From: Gammaproteobacteria bacterium | GTDB lineage: Bacteria; Pseudomonadota; Gammaproteobacteria; Steroidobacterales; Steroidobacteraceae | Direction of reading: 5' to 3' | NCBI GenBank assembly: GCA_028293725.1 | Contig: JAQGOE010000268.1 | Span: 1-35,062 of the forward strand | Length of the DNA: 35,062 nt | Part shown: positions 17,719 to 27,906 of the stretch, piece after piece | Layout of the letters: each line of letters opens with the position of its first letter | Numbering within the stretch: position 1 is the stretch's first letter | Notes under the pieces: generated by a model | Databases searched by the model: none | Seen by the model: only the letters and a program-made list of their open reading frames with translations | Told to the model about the DNA's origin: nothing | Made by a program: the position numbers and the translations under genes

Positions 17719-17724
17719 ATCATA
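17719..17724 (-). promoter_or_regulatory. Candidate -10 element for the protease gene
   Basis: Reading the minus strand, tatgat matches the -10 consensus at five of six positions and lies 32 bases before the protease ATG. No convincing -35 is seen at the right distance, so this is a weak call. Confidence 0.25.
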
Positions 17725-17798
17725 AGCACAGAAGGCGTTCCTGACTACCGGACCGGCGTCGCGGGGCGCCGATTCAACATAAGGGGCGCGGCCGGATG

Positions 17799-18815
17799 TT
17801 ATGACAGCTTCTCGAGTGCGGCACACAGCGCGAGAACATCTTCCTCGCGCTGGTCCCACGAGACGACGAAGCGGGTCTCGCCGGTGCTCGCCGCATTCCA
17901 GTCGTAGAATTCGAAACCTGCCTGGCGCAGCGCCTGTTTGCGTTCCTGGCCGAGCGCGAGAAAGATTTCGTTCGCCTCGACGGGATGCATCAGCAGCTTT
18001 GCGCCCGCACGGCCGATTTTCCGGGCGAAGTCGTTCGTGCGTCGTGCGTTACGCAACCACAGTCCCGTTTCTACGTAAGCCAGGAGCTGCGCCGACACGT
18101 AACGTGACTTCGAAAGGAGATGGCCGGACTGTTTACGTCGTAGCTCGAAGTCCCGCACCAGGGTCCCGTCAAAGAACACCACCGCCTCGGCGGCTAGCGC
18201 ACCGTTCTTGGTGGCACCGAATGACAGAATGTCGACACCTGCTCGCCAGGTGACATCACCTGGATGGCAATCCAGGAACGCCACCGCGTTCGCGAAGCGT
18301 GCGCCGTCCATCTGCACCTTGAGGCCATGGTCGTGGGCGAGCTTGCACAGGGCACCGAGCTCATCAGGGCGATAGGACGTCCCGAGCTCGGTTGCCTGTG
18401 ATAAGGCCAGGGCTGTCGGCTGAGTCGTATGGAGGGAAACGGGATGGGCCTCCAGGGCAGCGGCCAATGCGGCGTGCGTCACCTTGCCGTCGGGCGCCTG
18501 GAGTAATTCGATTTGTGCCCCACCGGAGAAGAAGCCGGGTGCTCCGGCCTCGTCGTTCGCGATGTGGGCTTCTTCATGCGCAAAGATCACTCCATAGGAG
18601 GGAGTCAATGTCGCCAGGCTCAGGGAGTTCGCCGCGGTACCCGTCGACACCGGGAATGCGCGGACCTGCGTGCCGAAATAAGCGCTCAGGCAGTCATCGA
18701 GTCGTCGTGTCCACGGGTCATTGCCGTACGCCGAGACGAGGCCGTGATTCGCGTCGGACAGGGCCGCGAGGATCTCCGCGGAGGCCGTCCCAGTGTTATC
18801 ACTGAAAAATCGCAA
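17799..18815 (-). CDS. Low-specificity threonine aldolase (beta-eliminating lyase family)
   Basis: This PLP enzyme of fold type I cleaves L-threonine or allo-threonine to glycine and acetaldehyde. The start is placed at TTG 18815 because aggag lies seven bases upstream and the product then opens MRFFSDNTGTA, as in the family. A longer frame with an ATG at 18860 lies within the upstream permease gene and adds unmatched residues. The product is 338 residues. Seen motifs are the PLP-ring region STGTAANSL, QMDGARFANA with the cofactor aspartate near 170, and SFGATKNGA with the Schiff-base lysine near 203. The permease stop codon TAG is part of its ribosome-binding site, so the gene is the third member of the ATPase-permease-aldolase unit. 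Confidence 0.9.
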   Translation of the reverse strand: MRFFSDNTGTASAEILAALSDANHGLVSAYGNDPWTRRLDDCLSAYFGTQVRAFPVSTGTAANSLSLATLTPSYGVIFAHEEAHIANDEAGAPGFFSGGAQIELLQAPDGKVTHAALAAALEAHPVSLHTTQPTALALSQATELGTSYRPDELGALCKLAHDHGLKVQMDGARFANAVAFLDCHPGDVTWRAGVDILSFGATKNGALAAEAVVFFDGTLVRDFELRRKQSGHLLSKSRYVSAQLLAYVETGLWLRNARRTNDFARKIGRAGAKLLMHPVEANEIFLALGQERKQALRQAGFEFYDWNAASTGETRFVVSWDQREEDVLALCAALEKLS

Positions 18816-18822
18816 AATGGGG

Positions 18823-18827
18823 CTCCT
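18823..18827 (-). promoter_or_regulatory. Ribosome-binding site overlapping the permease stop, sets the TTG start
   Basis: On the minus strand the permease stop TAG runs straight into aggag, then seven bases, then TTG. This decides the threonine aldolase start and suggests that ribosomes finishing the permease re-initiate on the aldolase. Confidence 0.65.
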
Positions 18828-19833
18828 ATTCGACGCGCCAGCGGAATGACCATGCGCCAAAGGTCAGAAAAATGAGCGCCGTCACGCCGAGATACAACAG
18901 GTTAGGTGCGATCTGCGCGATGCCGGCGCCGTCCAGCATCACGGCGCGGCCGCCTTCGAGAACGTGAGTGAGCGGAAAGATGTGAGCCGCCCACTGTACC
19001 CAGCGTGGCGAGCCTTCGAGTGAGAACCAGATGCCCGACACCAGCATCATCGGCCATGTCAGCAGATTGAGCATTCCACCGACGAGCTCCTCGCTCGAAA
19101 CGCCGGCGGCGATCGTGAGGCCCAAAGCGATCATCGACAGGGCGCCCAAGACAGCGAGGAGTAACAGGAGCGCGACACTGCCGGCCGAGTGAAAGTGAAT
19201 GATGGTTCCAACACCCACGTAGAGAACCGTGGTGACAAAGAGGATCAGGCACAGTCGCGACAGCACCTGCGCGGTGAGGAATTCGAAAGCGGTGAGCGGT
19301 GTCGCGTGCAGCCGTTTCAGAAAGCCGGTTTTCCGATATCGCAGTACCACGTAGCCGACACCGAACAGGCAGCTGAACATCATGTTCATTCCAAGAATGC
19401 CCGGGAACAGCCAGTCGACGTAGCGCATCGCGGCGCCGGTGACTGGTTGGCGCTGCGCGCCGGGTGCCGCGGCGAGCAACAGCTTCTCGACGATGTAGCC
19501 TTTCGGCGCATCAGTGTTCACCCAGTAACGGACCACACCCTTGAGATCGACGAGCAGATCGATCTGTTGGTGCGTGATCTTCTGCAGTCCGTCAGGCTCA
19601 TTCGCGATGGGAACGAAGTCGACGTAGCGCTCCTGCAGGAACGGGTGCGCCTGTTTGTCGATGCTGGAGGCGACGACTCCAACCTTGAACAGCGGCCGCG
19701 CGGGTCCCCCAAATACGAAGCCCATGCCGACGACCAGGCTGATCGGCAGCAGGAGTGTGAAAATCAGCGTGGCCCGGTCACGTATGAACTCCAGGTTGCG
19801 CGCGTGCCAGACGGCTAACAGGCGCCGGATCAT
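18826..19833 (-). CDS. ABC-2 type transporter permease
   Basis: A 335-residue membrane protein of the ABC-2 (YhhJ/DrrB-like) class. A first membrane helix lies at about 22-42 (ATLIFTLLLPISLVVGMGFV), an extracytoplasmic stretch runs to about 140, and five more hydrophobic helices follow from about 142 to 330, including the GLTIAAGVSSEELVGGMLNL segment. The segment NLLTWPMMLVSGIWFSLE is typical of ABC-2 exporters. It overlaps the ATPase stop by four bases (ATGA) and so forms one transporter with it. Substrates of this class include drugs, polysaccharides and lipids; the sequence does not say which. Confidence 0.9.
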   Translation of the reverse strand: MIRRLLAVWHARNLEFIRDRATLIFTLLLPISLVVGMGFVFGGPARPLFKVGVVASSIDKQAHPFLQERYVDFVPIANEPDGLQKITHQQIDLLVDLKGVVRYWVNTDAPKGYIVEKLLLAAAPGAQRQPVTGAAMRYVDWLFPGILGMNMMFSCLFGVGYVVLRYRKTGFLKRLHATPLTAFEFLTAQVLSRLCLILFVTTVLYVGVGTIIHFHSAGSVALLLLLAVLGALSMIALGLTIAAGVSSEELVGGMLNLLTWPMMLVSGIWFSLEGSPRWVQWAAHIFPLTHVLEGGRAVMLDGAGIAQIAPNLLYLGVTALIFLTFGAWSFRWRVE

Positions 19834-20714
19834 GTGCGCAACTCCTTGCCGGTGAGCTCGAGAAAGAGATCCTCGAGATTGGGCGGCCGGATGCGCAAAT
19901 TCTTCAACGGCACATGGGCATCGAGGAGCGTGCGCAGGGTGGTCTCGAGATCCTGCGTGGCGATCTCGATGCGGTCGCTCGAGTCAATGATCTTCAAGGG
20001 CAATTGGCGCGCGGCTTCGGGAAAATCCTGTCGGGGTAGTTCCAGCAGGACCTCCTCGAAGTGCTGCTGCAGGAGTTCGCGCGGGCCGCCCTGGGCGATG
20101 ATGTGCCCGCCATCCATGATGGCGATGTCGTCGCAGAGCAGTTCCGCCTCGTCCATGTAGTGTGTCGTGAGAATGATGGTCTTTTTCCGCGCCTTGATGG
20201 ACTGGATGAGTTCCCAGAAATTGCGGCGCGCCTGGGGATCGAGTCCGGTGGTGGGCTCGTCCAGGAACAGGATCGCGGGATCGTTCACGAGCGCGATGGC
20301 GAGCAGCAGCCGTTGCTGCTGGCCGCCGGAGAGCTTGCGGTTATCGCGTCCGGCGAGTTTTTCCAGTGCGCAGAGCCGAATGATCTCCTCGACGTCGAGT
20401 CCGCGGTCATAAAGCGAGCGGAACATCGTGAGGGTCTGTCGCACAGTGAGGAAATCCTGCAGCGACGTTTTCTGGAACAGAATTCCGGCTTCCTCGCGAA
20501 ATCGAGAGCCTTGAAGCTCGCCGCGATAGAGGACCTCGCCCGAGGTCGCGGTGAGAATGCCTTCCATGACTTCGATGGTCGTCGTCTTGCCGGCGCCATT
20601 GGGTCCGAGCAGGCCGAAACAGACTCCTTCAGGCACGCTGAATGAAACCCCGTCCACCGCGTTTACGGTGGGGTATCGCTTGATCAGATTACGGACTTCG
20701 AGAATTGGTATCAT
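19830..20714 (-). CDS. ABC transporter ATP-binding protein (ABC-2 partner)
   Basis: A 294-residue ATPase with Walker A GPNGAGKTT at 37-45, Q-loop LFQKTSLQD near 79-87, signature LSGGQQQR at 128-135, Walker B ILFLDEP at 148-154 and the H-loop TTHYMDEAE. The C-terminal 80 residues carry the extension common in drug and polysaccharide exporters of the CcmA/NodI type, ending NLEDLFLELTGKEL. It is the first gene of the exporter-aldolase unit, and its start codon faces the divergent YgjP-like gene with almost no gap, so the two promoters must lie within each other's coding sequence or further upstream. Confidence 0.93.
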   Translation of the reverse strand: MIPILEVRNLIKRYPTVNAVDGVSFSVPEGVCFGLLGPNGAGKTTTIEVMEGILTATSGEVLYRGELQGSRFREEAGILFQKTSLQDFLTVRQTLTMFRSLYDRGLDVEEIIRLCALEKLAGRDNRKLSGGQQQRLLLAIALVNDPAILFLDEPTTGLDPQARRNFWELIQSIKARKKTIILTTHYMDEAELLCDDIAIMDGGHIIAQGGPRELLQQHFEEVLLELPRQDFPEAARQLPLKIIDSSDRIEIATQDLETTLRTLLDAHVPLKNLRIRPPNLEDLFLELTGKELRT

Positions 20715-20736
20715 GGGTCACGTGAGCTACACCGAT

Positions 20737-21477
20737 ATGGTAACGCCACAGTTGCCGTTGTGGTCGGACAAGGATGCCGCCGAGGCGTGGGTCGTTCGAG
20801 AGAGTACTCGCGCCCGTCGTCTTACCGTACGCGTGTTCCACACGGGGCGCGTGGAAGTGGTCGTGCCCGCGCGAACCTCGCCGCGTGCGGTCGAACATTT
20901 TCTCGAGCGTCATCGTGATTGGATCGAACGCAAACGTCATGAAGCACGGCAAAAGGCAGTACCGGATACACCATTCCCGCCGCCGCGGATAGAGCTGGCG
21001 GCTTGCGAAGAGACCTGGCGAGTCTTTCCTTCGGGCGGCGACGGCCGCGCACGAGTGAGCGTCATCGGCCCCGGTTTGCTGGCGTTGAGCGGCGATGCCC
21101 GCAACAAGCACTCGATGCGTCTTTTACTGCGCCGCTGGCTGGTGGAGCGCGCGCATGAGGTCCTGGGGCCTGCACTGGAAGAGTGCGCCCGCGAGCTGGG
21201 TTTCAGCTTCGAACGGATAATTATCCGTCGCCAGCGCACGCGCTGGGGAAGTTGCTCGACTCGCGGCACCATCAGTCTCAATTGCTGTCTCCTGTTTCAA
21301 CGGCCGGAGGTGGTGCGCTATCTGCTGATTCACGAGCTGGTGCACACGCTGCACATGAACCACTCGCGCCGCTTCTGGCAACGAGTCGCCCGACACTGCC
21401 CGGAGTATGAGAGTCTCGACCGGGAATTACTCGACGGCTGGCGGCGGGTACCGTCATGGGTTTTTAGTGACGACTAA
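20737..21477 (+). CDS. YgjP-like M48-type zinc metallopeptidase domain protein
   Basis: The start is uncertain. ATG 20737 is chosen (246 residues, MVTPQLPLWSD); ATG 20713 lies over the start codon of the divergent ATPase and would add eight residues. The N-terminal half resembles the YgjP fold (ARRLTVRVFHTGRVEVVVP, HRDWIERKRHEA). The C-terminal part has RTRWGSCSTRGTISLNCCL and the zinc site HELVHTLHMNHSRRFW, giving ligands His199, His203 and His209 with Glu200 as likely catalytic base. These are the conserved positions of the YgjP/DUF45 family. Proteins of this family are cytoplasmic and poorly characterised; several lie beside restriction systems, which are absent here. It is 14 bases from the next gene and probably cotranscribed. 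Confidence 0.85.
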   Translation: MVTPQLPLWSDKDAAEAWVVRESTRARRLTVRVFHTGRVEVVVPARTSPRAVEHFLERHRDWIERKRHEARQKAVPDTPFPPPRIELAACEETWRVFPSGGDGRARVSVIGPGLLALSGDARNKHSMRLLLRRWLVERAHEVLGPALEECARELGFSFERIIIRRQRTRWGSCSTRGTISLNCCLLFQRPEVVRYLLIHELVHTLHMNHSRRFWQRVARHCPEYESLDRELLDGWRRVPSWVFSDD

Positions 21478-21491
21478 AATGACAGGCCATA

Positions 21492-22340
21492 GTGACGACT
21501 GACAAGACAGATCAGGTCGATCTCTCCGACGAGGGCATCCACTGGGAGCTCGGCTCGTCGCTGTCCTATGGGGAGTATCTGCATCTCGAGAAGATACTCG
21601 ATGCGCAGAAGCCGCTCTCCTTCGAGCACGACGAGACGATGTTCATCATCGTGCACCAGACCTCGGAGCTGTGGATGCGGCTCATGCTGCACGAGTTGTC
21701 GGCGGCGCTGGAGTGTATCCGGCGTGACGATCTCGATCCTACTTTCAAGATGTTCACGCGCGTCTCGCGCGTGCAGACGCAGCTCATCGCGACCTGGGAT
21801 GTGTTGTCGACCATGACACCCTTCGAGTACTCAGCGTTTCGCAACGCTCTGGGGCGCTCGTCAGGATTCCAGTCGTTTCAATATCGAATGTTGGAATTCA
21901 TGCTCGGCAACAAGCACGCGGAGATGATCGCCGTGCACCGGCGCGACCCCGTTGCCTACGAGGCACTCGAGCGGGCGCTGGACGCGCCGTCGCTGTACGA
22001 CGAGGTGCTGCGCCTGTTGAGTCGCCGCGGCTACGGCATACCTGACGATTACCTGACACGCGACTTCCGCGAGCCGTATCGTGCCAGCAAAGAAGTCGCG
22101 GGCGCGTGGCTCGGCGTGTACCACAATGCCGAAAAAGACTGGGATCTCTACGAGCTCGCCGAGCGGCTCGTCGATCTCGATCACAACTTTCAGCTGTGGC
22201 GCTGCCACCATCTGAAGACGGTGGAGCGCATCATTGGCTACAAGCCCGGTACCGGCGGCAGCGGTGGGGTCTCCTACCTGGCGAAGGCGTTGGAGCTCAA
22301 GTTCTTTCCGGAGTTGTGGCAGATCCGGACTTCGATGTAG
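21492..22340 (+). CDS. kynA: Tryptophan 2,3-dioxygenase
   Basis: This haem enzyme oxidises L-tryptophan to N-formylkynurenine, the first step of the kynurenine pathway. The product is 282 residues from GTG 21492. With this start Phe51, His55, Tyr113, Arg117, His240 (haem ligand, in WRCHHLKTVERIIG) and Thr254 (in KPGTGGSGG) all fall at the positions reported for the Xanthomonas campestris enzyme, which supports both function and start. FIIVHQTSELWMRLMLHEL is the substrate-binding helix. The ribosome-binding site is weak. No kynureninase or formamidase is in the window, so the rest of the pathway must be elsewhere. It converges on the ArsR gene with a nine-base gap. Confidence 0.95.
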   Translation: MTTDKTDQVDLSDEGIHWELGSSLSYGEYLHLEKILDAQKPLSFEHDETMFIIVHQTSELWMRLMLHELSAALECIRRDDLDPTFKMFTRVSRVQTQLIATWDVLSTMTPFEYSAFRNALGRSSGFQSFQYRMLEFMLGNKHAEMIAVHRRDPVAYEALERALDAPSLYDEVLRLLSRRGYGIPDDYLTRDFREPYRASKEVAGAWLGVYHNAEKDWDLYELAERLVDLDHNFQLWRCHHLKTVERIIGYKPGTGGSGGVSYLAKALELKFFPELWQIRTSM

Positions 22341-22349
22341 CCACGACGC

Positions 22350-22694
22350 TCAATGCTCCGCGCCTTCGACGGCGAACTTCAGACGCGCGAGTGCGTCGTC
22401 CCACTGACTCGAAATCCGCTCCAGGCAGCGGCGGGCTCCTTCGAGTTGCCGCGTCTCGACCTTCCACAAACGCTCGCGACCCACGCGGATGTCGCGCACG
22501 AGGCCGGCTTCCGCAAGGATGGTCAGGTGTTTGGTGATGGCCTGTCGCGTGACGACGGAGCCTGCAGTGAGGCGGGAGATCGACAGTGGCCCGCCTGAGG
22601 ACAGGCGGGCCACCAGCTCGAGCCGGGTTTTGTCGCCGAGGGCGGAGAAAACCGGCGCAGAGCCGCGGATGTCATCAAGGGTGCTGGCTGACAT
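22350..22694 (-). CDS. ArsR-family winged-helix repressor
   Basis: A 114-residue helix-turn-helix protein. The region SALGDKTRLELVARLSSG (about 17-34) opens the ArsR fold, the recognition helix is in TRQAITKHLTILAEAGLVRD (about 50-69), and the wing is VGRERLWKVE. It lacks the Cys-x-Cys-type metal site of ArsR or SmtB, so it is not a clear metal sensor. It is encoded directly after the AHSA1-family gene and overlaps it by 20 bases. ArsR-AHSA1 pairs of this kind are common in bacteria. The palindromes in the shared promoter are the obvious candidate binding sites, which would make the unit autoregulated. The inducer is not known. Confidence 0.92.
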   Translation of the reverse strand: MSASTLDDIRGSAPVFSALGDKTRLELVARLSSGGPLSISRLTAGSVVTRQAITKHLTILAEAGLVRDIRVGRERLWKVETRQLEGARRCLERISSQWDDALARLKFAVEGAEH

Positions 22695-23136
22695 ATTTCT
22701 CGATGTTACCCATCTGGATCCCCCAGCCTTCCGAATTGCCGCGATAGGCGGTGTCGCGACGGTCGAGCGGAATGCCGTCGAAGCCGGACTCCGTGACTTT
22801 CAGAAGAGTGCCGCCCGGCACCTCGGTGAGCTCGAAGGTCACCAGGGTCGTGGGCTCGTGTGAATAGTCTTTATTCGGGTCGATGGCATTGGGACGCCAG
22901 CGCCAGGAGAACAGCCGCTCGGGCTCCATTTTCTCAACCGTGACCGTCCAGGTCAGGTGCTCATAGCCCGGATGCAGTATCGGGCCCGAGATGGACTGCC
23001 CGGGTACGAACGGATCGGTGAGCTTCACCCGAAACCAGTCGCCGAATTCGGCTGAGTGGGTCAGGGCGCGCCAGACCCGCTTTGGCGGGGCTTTCAGAAG
23101 AACCTGTTTCTCGATGCGATCGGTATTTGTGGGCAT
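22675..23136 (-). CDS. AHSA1/SRPBCC-family protein
   Basis: ATG 23136 is the start because ggagg lies six bases before it; a TTG six bases further upstream directly abuts that site and cannot use it. The product is 153 residues with the START/SRPBCC layout: IEKQVLLKAPPKRVWRALTH as the first strand and helix, FGDWFRV, RLFSWRW, LVTFELTE and the closing helix near GWGIQMGNIEKYV. The fold is a helix-grip with a hydrophobic cavity, found in activator of Hsp90 homologues and ligand-binding proteins. No catalytic residues can be named. It is the first gene of a two-gene unit with the ArsR regulator. Confidence 0.9.
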   Translation of the reverse strand: MPTNTDRIEKQVLLKAPPKRVWRALTHSAEFGDWFRVKLTDPFVPGQSISGPILHPGYEHLTWTVTVEKMEPERLFSWRWRPNAIDPNKDYSHEPTTLVTFELTEVPGGTLLKVTESGFDGIPLDRRDTAYRGNSEGWGIQMGNIEKYVSQHP

Positions 23137-23158
23137 ATGCAACCTCCGGGTTGCATAT
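23135..23158 (-). promoter_or_regulatory. Palindromic operator over the -10, ribosome-binding site and start of the AHSA1 gene
   Basis: A perfect inverted repeat with ten-base arms, atatgcaacc and ggttgcatat, around a four-base spacer. It covers part of the -10 hexamer, the ggagg ribosome-binding site and the first bases of the ATG. It shares the core GCAACC-N4-GGTTGC with the site at 23180-23195. The likely ligand is the ArsR repressor encoded in the same unit. Confidence 0.65.
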
Positions 23159-23183
23159 TACCTCGATGATCCGTAAAGAGCAA
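23155..23183 (-). promoter_or_regulatory. Sigma70-type promoter of the AHSA1-arsR unit
   Basis: On the minus strand ttgctc (23178-23183) and taatat (23155-23160) are separated by exactly 17 bases. The -35 shares three of six and the -10 four of six positions with the consensus. Each element overlaps one of the two palindromes, which supports both the promoter and the operators. Confidence 0.5.
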
Positions 23184-23195
23184 CCAATTGGTTGC
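23180..23195 (-). promoter_or_regulatory. Palindromic operator over the -35 of the AHSA1 gene
   Basis: gcaaccaattggttgc is a perfect 16-base palindrome with the same GCAACC-N4-GGTTGC core as the downstream site. The two centres are 41 bases apart, about four helical turns, so two repressor dimers would bind the same face of the DNA. Confidence 0.65.
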
Positions 23196-23217
23196 ATCTT
23201 GCAGCGGCAGGGGTTTG

Positions 23218-23874
23218 CTAGGTCCAGTCGACGCAGGTGACCCCGAGGTCCTGCGCGGTGCGCCGGGCCTTTTCCGAGCCGTTGACCAGAAACCCGTGAG
23301 TCGCGAGACGCAGATGGGGAAGGTCGGTGGAGGAGTTGCCGTAGGCCGTCGTGTCGAGTCCCGGATGCCGCTCGCGCAGTGCGATGAAGCAGCGCGCTTT
23401 CTCTTCACCCTTGCGGTTAGGTGTCGTGAGCGAGCCGTTGAGGCGGTCGCCGTCCCAACGCACACCGGTGCAGATAGTCTCGTTGAAACCGAGCTCGCGG
23501 GCGATCGTGGGGACGTATAAGTCAGTGCTCGCGCTCATGAGGACCAGGTGGTCCCCGGCGCGGCGGTGCTCGGCTATTCGCTCCATTGCGTCGGCGAAGG
23601 TGCCGCGAGCGATGAGCGGGGGCACGAAACGGCTGGTCCAGGCGTCTATTTCGCTGCGGCGGCTGCCGGCGAGAGCGGCCTTGATGAAGGCCTCTTTGAC
23701 CCGTCCCTCGTCGGTGCGACCGAGGAGGTATTCAACTGTCGGGGGCGCGACCGTTGCGAAGAGGGGCAAGCGCCAGGGCTTGCGACGGATGACGAAGCCC
23801 ATTGCATAGGGCAGCAGGGTGTCGTGACGTGTGATGGTCTCGTCGAGATCGAAAACAACGAGTTGGGCTGGCAT
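23218..23874 (-). CDS. HAD-superfamily phosphatase (SerB-like, class IB)
   Basis: A 218-residue hydrolase. The nucleophile motif is FDLDETIT with Asp9 and Asp11, motif II is LVLMSAST near 112, and motif IV is GNSSTDLP near 178 with the metal-binding aspartate. The insert between motifs I and II is helical, as in HAD-IB proteins that include SerB and related phosphoserine or phospholipid phosphatases (MGFVIRRKPWRLPLF). The family hydrolyses small phosphate esters; the substrate cannot be read from sequence. It is the gene after aconitase in the direction of transcription, 80 bases away, across a hairpin, so it may have its own promoter. Confidence 0.87.
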   Translation of the reverse strand: MPAQLVVFDLDETITRHDTLLPYAMGFVIRRKPWRLPLFATVAPPTVEYLLGRTDEGRVKEAFIKAALAGSRRSEIDAWTSRFVPPLIARGTFADAMERIAEHRRAGDHLVLMSASTDLYVPTIARELGFNETICTGVRWDGDRLNGSLTTPNRKGEEKARCFIALRERHPGLDTTAYGNSSTDLPHLRLATHGFLVNGSEKARRTAQDLGVTCVDWT

Positions 23875-23888
23875 CGGTACGTCGAGCG

Positions 23889-23917
23889 GGCCTGCGCCAC
23901 TGGCGATGACGCAGGCC
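23889..23917 (-). terminator. Hairpin between aconitase and the HAD gene
   Basis: ggcctgcg (23889-23896) and cgcaggcc (23910-23917) form a perfect eight-base stem with a 13-base loop, 37 bases after the aconitase stop. No T run follows on the minus strand, so it may be a stabilising or weak terminating structure. Confidence 0.35.
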
Positions 23918-23954
23918 TTAGGATCGTTGGTCTCAGTACGCTTGGCGCGCTTAC

Positions 23955-26648
<2,694 letters not shown>

Positions 26649-26675
26649 GAATCCTCCGCGGTAAAAAGCGCGCGG

Positions 26676-26681
26676 ATTATA
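26676..26681 (-). promoter_or_regulatory. Perfect -10 element ahead of acnA
   Basis: tataat on the minus strand, 27 bases before the aconitase ATG. The base next to it begins the tandem hairpin repeat, so any -35 must lie inside the repeat; no good match to the consensus is seen there. Confidence 0.45.
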
Positions 26682-26753
26682 GTCGATTGGCTAAAATTGC
26701 CTGCGGCAATTTCAGCGGTCGATTGGCCGAAATTGCCTGCGGCAATTTCAGTG
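26682..26753 (-). repeat. Two tandem 36-base hairpin repeats between mnmA and acnA
   Basis: Units 26682-26717 and 26718-26753 are directly adjacent and match at 33 of 36 positions. Each holds a near-perfect hairpin, aaattgcc and ggcaattt around tgc; the second unit has one more base pair. They start six bases after the mnmA stop and end one base from the acnA -10. On the minus strand the hairpin nearest acnA is followed by tttta-type sequence, so they may terminate mnmA transcripts. The form is REP-like. Copy number elsewhere in the genome is not visible. Confidence 0.8.
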
Positions 26754-26759
26754 GAGGGA

Positions 26760-27878
26760 TTAGGCTGCTGCCTGCTGTGTGTATGCAGATATGACAGTCT
26801 CGATCACTCCTCCACCGAGGCAGCGGTCTCCATCGTAAACGACGGCGTACTGTCCTGGTGTGACCGCGCGTTGTGGTTGGTCGAAAATGAGGCGGGCGGT
26901 GCCGTCCGGTAGGGGCTCGAGGAGTGCCGCCTGGTCGGCCTGGCGGTATCTCACCTTCGCCGTGCACCGAAAAGGCTCAGTCCTGGGCGTCGTGAGCCAA
27001 TGCATCGTTTCTGTGGTGAGCGCAGAGCTGGCCATAAGAGGGTGGTCATGCCCCTGCACCACGACGAGCACGTTGCGTCGCCCGTCCTTGGCGGCCACAT
27101 ACCAGGGCTGCTCCGAATGGCCGCGTCGGCCACCGATCTGCAGGCCGCCGCGCTGGCCGAGCGTGTAGAACGCGAGACCCTGGTGGGTCCCGAGCAGCTC
27201 GCCTTCGGGAGACTCGATCGGACCTGGCGTTGGGGCGACGAAGCGCTCGAGGAATTCCCGGAAGGGGCGCTCGCCGATGAAGCAGATACCCGTGCTATCG
27301 GGTTTGTCGAACACCGGAAGTCCCGCACGTCGGGCGCGTTCGCGGACCGCGCCTTTTTCCAACTCTCCAAGCGGCATCAACGAGCAGGCGAGGTGCTCGG
27401 CGGCGACGGCATGCAGGAAGTAGCTTTGGTCCTTGGCGGCGTCGCGCGCTTTATGGAGCTCCGTTTCGCCGCTGGCCGCGGTGACCAGCCTGGCGTAGTG
27501 CCCCGTTGCGAAGCGTGATCCGCCAAGTCGGCGCACGTAGTCCAGCGCGACCCCGAATTTGATCTCACGATTGCAAAGTACGTCGGGGTTCGGGGTGCGG
27601 CCGGCGCGCTGCTCACGGAGGAAATATTCGAATACGCGCTCCCGGTACTGCGCGGCGAAACTTACTCGGTGCAGGGGGATGGCGAGTTCGCGTGCAACGG
27701 CGCGTGCGTCCTGAAAGTCCTGCGCAGCCGTGCAGTAGGAGTCGTCCTGGTCGTCCCAATTGCTCATGAAAAGCGCGTGTACGTCGTGGCCTTGTTCCTT
27801 GAGCAGGAGTGCGGCGACGGCGGAGTCCACGCCCCCGGACAGGCCGACGACGACGCGGTCTCGTGAAGGGGTTGCCAT
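26760..27878 (-). CDS. mnmA: tRNA-specific 2-thiouridylase
   Basis: MnmA adds sulfur to U34 of Lys, Glu and Gln tRNAs. The 372-residue product has the PP-loop SGGVDS at 14-19, Asp99 in NPDVLCN with catalytic Cys102, and Cys199 in DSTGICFIGE, at the same numbers as in the E. coli enzyme. TGHYAR and KDQSYFL mark the tRNA-binding middle domain, and the C-terminal beta-barrel carries GQYAVVYDGDRCLGGG. The start is ATG 27878. It lies 28 bases after nudJ; this pair is adjacent in E. coli as well. The sulfur arrives from the Tus relay in enterics, not visible here. Confidence 0.97.
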   Translation of the reverse strand: MATPSRDRVVVGLSGGVDSAVAALLLKEQGHDVHALFMSNWDDQDDSYCTAAQDFQDARAVARELAIPLHRVSFAAQYRERVFEYFLREQRAGRTPNPDVLCNREIKFGVALDYVRRLGGSRFATGHYARLVTAASGETELHKARDAAKDQSYFLHAVAAEHLACSLMPLGELEKGAVRERARRAGLPVFDKPDSTGICFIGERPFREFLERFVAPTPGPIESPEGELLGTHQGLAFYTLGQRGGLQIGGRRGHSEQPWYVAAKDGRRNVLVVVQGHDHPLMASSALTTETMHWLTTPRTEPFRCTAKVRYRQADQAALLEPLPDGTARLIFDQPQRAVTPGQYAVVYDGDRCLGGGVIETVISAYTQQAAA

Positions 27879-27906
27879 GTGGGGAATTGTACCCCAGCAG
27901 GGCTGC

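Noticed and set aside
26682..26753. CRISPR-like repeat
   Set aside because: Only two units, directly adjacent with no spacers, and no cas genes nearby.
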